Origin: Anisakis pegreffii
Taxonomy: Eukaryota; Nematoda; Chromadorea; Rhabditida; Anisakidae
Assembly (NCBI GenBank): GCA_035041965.1
Contig: JAPYMA010001618.1
Location: 1-64,000 of the forward strand
Reading direction: 5' to 3'
DNA: 64,000 bases
Part shown: one piece after another, positions 56,501-62,500 of the stretch
Layout: the number at the start of each line of letters is the position of its first letter
Position numbering within the stretch: the first letter of the stretch is position 1
The notes under the pieces: model-generated
Told to the model about the DNA's origin: nothing
What the model saw: the letters and a program-made list of their open reading frames with translations, nothing else
The model's database searches: none
Program-made: the position numbers and the translations under genes

Positions 56501-59500
56501 AAGGTTGCGTCCATCTTCTAATGCATCACTGTCATTATCGTCACTATTATCAGCGAAAAACTCTCAACGCAACAAGTCTCGCAATCGTCCCTTGACAAGC
56601 ATCACAAAACTTTCAAGGTCATCATCAATCGCTAGATCCTCTCAGCCATTGAGAAGAGTGATGATTCCGTCGAATAAACGACGACGAGTTCAACTCCCGA
56701 AACAGTCTTCTGATCTAAGGATGCGTCGCAAGGCTCAAAGCACCAACGAGCAACTGGACGAGGAGACTTCGGATAGCCGTGAGCCAATTCCTCTGGATCC
56801 ATCCTTCATGGACGCCTATTCGAACGGTAATGCACGCATCACGGTGATCGGTCGAGACGGACCAACAATAACGGCTGAAAATCAACAAGACTTCATTCAA
56901 CCGCAAATAATTGAAACCGATGAGCACATCTACCCGATTGCGTTCGAAGAGGTGGAAGTGGTCGAGCCGGGTAACGGTGGTGACTACAGCGATGAGTATT
57001 TGCAAGAAGGCGATAATGAAGAGCCAAGTCAAACATTTTTACCGGATGAAGAGCATTTGGTCAGTGTTTTTTGATGTTTTCATATGTTTTGTCGTTTTTA
57101 TAGGGTGCTTTTCAAGAGATGCGAATCTCTGACGACCCAAATGATGCTGCAGTAGCGTGTGATGACGAAAACGTAAGTTGATCCAAAAAAGTTTTTGAGA
57201 GCGATGGAATCCTTCCCTTCTATTGCTCTCCTCTAATATGAGTGCCATGAATTCATGGCACTTTGTAAAGATCAAAACCAATCGTGTTCGATCATGGAAA
57301 TGGTATAGAGTTTTCTTTAATTAGTTAGATTAATGACGTAGAAATTTTAGCAATTTACTCAGTATCACTCAAACAATGCCAGTGTTTGAAACATTCATTT
57401 GCAGATTTTTATTTTGTTTCATTACCGTGAAGGTTGTCTGGTGTGTGTGCTGTTATATCCGAAGATAGACAAGCAAACCCAAACAACAAAAATAGTTAAT
57501 GAGGGAAAAGTTTTGATCAAAAAAAACCCCAATATATGGAAGAAAGGACCATATTTCAACGTCGTTGTTTTAACAATCTACAAGCATAGTTAAATACTCG
57601 ATTTGATTTAACTGACGCTGTATGGTGTCTGCTTTGATTTTGTACTGAAAACATAGTTTTAAGTGCACCGCATAAGAACATCTGGGACAACGTATAAATA
57701 ACAAGCAAATTGTATTTATCCATTCATAAGAAGTGAGTAAATCATTTAATGTAGAGTTGCATAAAGCTGACGATCATTACTGAGAACAAAGAAGAGGCAT
57801 TTGTGATTGTTTCAGATAGTTTTTGTGTTGTTTTTTTTTCTTAGTTAGCTACTTATGTATTACTACATACTAATAGCATTAGATTACGAGTGAATTACAT
57901 TGAGAGGGCTTCCCTTCGCTTCGCAATTCAACGAAATGACATTTTATTTCAAAAAAAAGGATTTTTCTCATTCATTTAAGATTACTAAGCAAAAACTTCA
58001 CTGATTTGAATGTCCTCTCAGCCGGTATCCTCACAATCAGTAGAAAGCCAGCAGAAAATACAGTAGACAAGCGATGAACTACACATACATTATTTCTTTC
58101 GTGGTTTTTCATTTAGTGGCGAATACTAGCATGAGTAGCACGAGAGTGCTGTTAATGTTGACGAAGTTGTTGTGCTTGTTGAGATAAACACCAGCGAGTA
58201 CTTGATCAAAACAATTCAGTGGTTCGTTTACATAAACAAAAAGATCCGAACGCGGACAGCAAGGAACGGCATTTGCAAAACCGCGACTCTCAAAAATCGG
58301 ATTTAAAGCAGCAAGGGTTTCAAACAGTTTTTCCGAACTACTTACAAAGACTAAATAGATCGAGAGCTGAATGTACAACTAGTGGAAAAGGAAAACAGAA
58401 ATTTTGATTTATTCGGAAGTTTGGGAGTCTGAAACGAAAACCTCGAAGAGCACATGCCAAATACTCTGTAATTGTTTGAAACGCTTTTGTTGGATTGTTT
58501 TCTTGTTGTCGGCTCAAGAAATTCCATCAGAAAATAATGAATTTTATTCCCAACTCAAAACTTCTGCTGCTGCTGCAACTTTTGCAGGCTTGTACGTGAC
58601 TGATCATCACATAAAATAAAACAACTCAAAAACTTTCGCAGCTAGATTCTTAGCAACTCTGAAATACACTCCCAAACGATCACACCAACCAAATTCTCAC
58701 TTCAGCAAAAACTTCAAAAACTTTCATTTCACTCAAAAACTTCAATTCATTTCTCCACATTCACTCATCGTTCAGATTGTTTCTCAGTGCGCTGAATTGA
58801 TCGTAATTTTTTCACTCAGTCCATCATTACCCCACTAATTCCTCGTAAAACATTTTCGTTGTTCTCAGATTGACTCTCATTTTCTCTCGAAACACTTGAA
58901 TTCGCGATTCGGACTGAGAAAAATTAGTCGTTAAACAATAAAACGGGACATAAAATCGCTTGGTAGCAGATGTTGCGTTATTATTGACATTTTGTGATAG
59001 GAACGCGTGAAGCATATAAGCATATACTCAGAGAGCAGATAAATAAACAGTGAACGTTGCTTTACAACAGCAATGAAAACATTTAGTCAAAACAAAACAT
59101 TCGTTTTAGCATCACTTAAAGTGAGATGAACAATAAATGTGTCTTTGTGAATTTTCACATTAGTTCACAAATGACTTCTATTTCCTGTCCACTCTCAGCT
59201 CCTGTACAGAATTTCAGTTCCGATCGTATTTTGATGAAAGTGCTCTGAGAGTGTGAAAGGCATCCAAAAATTAGGACTCAAAACTTTGGGCAATGCTTAG
59301 TTCGAAGTATATTACATATCCACTGATTACTGTATATTGCAATCATGTAAATTGTTCGCTAAAAGCGATCAATTCGGCTTTACTGTTCATCCGAATATTC
59401 AATTGAAGTATCTGAAAGATGTGATCTATCTAATCTGCTGTTAAAGTGGATAGATTTCTCGTCTGAACAACAAGTGCAGGATATAGCATTAGCATTTTTC

Positions 59501-62500
59501 AATCAAACTGTTGAACTGCCTAATAATTTTGCAAAACTTTAAATAATAATCATTGATGAATAAATCCTAGTGGAGACGTCGAAGAGGCAAAGGACGCAAG
59601 GTTTGAAGCATGAAACATAAATGTTTTCGATAGAATTTGGTGATATGTGGTGAATTATTAGCCGTTGTGTTGTTTTGTTTGTATGAATGGTGGTGGTTCA
59701 GTTTGTTGGTGTATTTTATTCCTTCAAAAGCCTCAATCTGATTATTAAGAACTCTCAATGTCTAATGACCAACGGTATTTCGTTTTCAGGAAGCTAGTGG
59801 ATTGGAGGAAGAAGCTGAATTGATAAGTAAGTTTTCGACGAGGATGATTTATTACTGTGCTTTAAAGCGTTTCAAATATTGCTCCTACTCTATAGCATTT
59901 TTGGCTTCATACAAAGTAATCACGATCAGTGGAGCGGAAATTTAAAAAATCGTTACACTGATGAGATGAACTCCTCAATTTCGAGAACGACACCTTTTAC
60001 TCTTAGTGCTACGATAGATTCAAACGAACTCGGCGAGTGTTTGATCACCGACTTGTTCAACACTTTTTTTGATCACTTGGTGTCAGAAAGCTATATTTTA
60101 GGCAAAGTTGTTGAACCGGAACCAGAAGTTCCATCCGATGATCGTGCCGCATATTCACAAGGCAAGTTAATAACGCACTACAAATCCTCATCACTTATAG
60201 GGTGTTCCCTCAAAGTTAATGATGTGAATTCATGACGTTCCCGATTCTTCGGTTATCAATCTCGAAATACATAGTATTCACCAGAACACCCGTTTTCCTT
60301 TCGATCCCCTATATCAGCTTCCAGGAAACGCCATCATGAAGTTGATCTTGAACTCTACAAAAAATTTGATACACCTTTAATTGGTGGTACCACTTATAGT
60401 TCATTACAATATAATAAATTCATGAAACTGCCCATGTGGAGCTGAGTTAGTTGCTCAGTGCTAAAGCGCACACACACATTACTGAAGTTTCTCAACTCTG
60501 ACGGCCAAGCTCAAAATTGAAAGGCAACATAAGAGGCACTCTAATTTGTAATCATTTTGATGGAATTACTCGTGTTTTCTTGGTGAATTTCAGATGGGCA
60601 TAAGCCATTGCTAGTAATGAGTGATCAGAGTGATAGTTTGATAGTACCATTTTATGATTTCGATAGCAAATGTTACCAAGAAACACCAATTGTACAACAA
60701 CAACCGCAACCATACTACAACAACTACTTGAGAGAAACAAATGAATTGGATGGTTGGATTTTGTGTAGGGTTAATGCAGCAATGATATGACATGACAATG
60801 ATATGAAACGTACTGTGGGAATGAGGAATGATAATTTATGCAAATGCATCCTTTTTAGTTATTCAGACAACGTTTTTTTTTGAGAATTTTGCACGTTTTG
60901 TAGTCGTTTATTTTATTCACAATCAGATACCTTTTTTTGAGACTGAGAATATGTTGTCGAATATTGTTTTGGCGCATTAAGAATCCATCTGTTACTTCTT
61001 CATTATGTTGCAGTCCAGTCTTTTCAATTAGTTGTTTCTTTTGGAGATAGGGTAACGTGAAGAAAATCTGGCATGTGAATCAGATTGAAAGCACTGATAA
61101 GCACTAACTAGAAATTTTGTGGAACTCAAGTTGATGAAGCACGTGAGTAGGGTTGCTGCTTCAAGCATCATTCTGTTCTGGTTTTTTCGCTCTTATTCTG
61201 TTATGTGTTCATGCATTGCATGTTACAATGAGTAGTTTCTTTCGACAAAATTGTGTTCATGGTAAGTTGCTCTAGAGAAATTTGTGATGAAATAAATCAA
61301 CGTAAAGTTTCAAAACAACGATGAAAGTTTGTTCTGCTCAATAGCGCATCAGTTGCTTACAAATGGTCACTGCTATGCCAATGTTATCCCTATTCAGTAT
61401 TCCAAATTGTTTGATGACTTTATCAGTAATATTTTTTCTAAGTAGGTGAATTTATAATTAATGATGCCTTTACAATCGAGAATGCCTGTATGGTATAGGC
61501 GTAATTCTGGTCATTTTCTGTCACAACAGCCCATAGTACCATATGGTTCGTACGGTTCCCGATGAAGTCTAAGCGCACCAGTGACATTGTTATGACATGT
61601 GCAAAAAGAGAATGTCAACATGACTGCATGATAGAATTAATTTCTTTTGATTAGTTCATGCACGATGATGCATTTCGGGACTGATAGCAACGTAGTTTTG
61701 CGGCCATAACTTATGAGCTAGTCCAGTGACTCTTCTGCAATTTCAGATAAGGTCATCAAAATCGAGAAAGGCGATAAGGGTGATCGAGGAGAGCGAGGTG
61801 AACCAGGTCCACAGGGACCAGTTGGACCGGCTGGACCACCTGGAGTGGTATGTCACCCAGTGACTTTATCTTAGGATCTTAGCAGTTTAGCAGTCTTTTG
61901 TAAATTTTCCAAGCCTAGTTTTAATTGGTTATCCAAAACGAGAAAGGCATCGATTGAAAAAATAAGCGTCGTTCGATTGATGTATCAAATGGAATTTGCT
62001 TTTGAGGATAGCCGTATTTTTAGTGCATGGCCGAATGCCGTGACGGTCGCGATGGAATGCCCGGTCCACGAGGCGAACAAGGACCACAGGGACCACCTGG
62101 TCCACCAGGACCGGCTGGCCCACCCGGACAAGTAATTCAGCAAACTCCCGACGAGGCTGGCTATCCGATGCAAGCTATTCCCGGGCCACCAGGACCTCCT
62201 GGACCACAAGGACCGCAAGGTTAGACCTCAAAAGAGTTTCTGATCACCAATGCCCCATGTGTGTGCGACGATGAATTTTGATCAGTTCTTCTCGATCATC
62301 CACTCAATAAGCTGCATGAAATTTTAGGCCCGATGGGACCACGTGGTGATCCTGGAATCGGCATGCCTGGACCGCAAGGACCACCTGGTCGATACATGGG
62401 ACTGACTCAGGATGATATTGACCGAATAGTCGAGGATCCTCGAATGAAGGTGAGTGACGATATTCATAATATTTGCTAGCTGTAGCAAATAAAAGCATCC

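Noticed and set aside
56178..57032. Minus-strand frames across exon C
   Set aside because: Shadows of the long plus-strand exon; cysteine and valine runs mirror its glutamine and asparagine codons.
58219..58407. 62-codon plus-strand frame in the intron after TSPN
   Set aside because: Has an acceptor-like ttcag before it but needs phase 1, while the preceding exon ends in phase 0.
61929..62218. Minus-strand frames and the 63035-63331 alternative frame over the collagen exons
   Set aside because: Mirror images of Gly-Pro codons in other frames.
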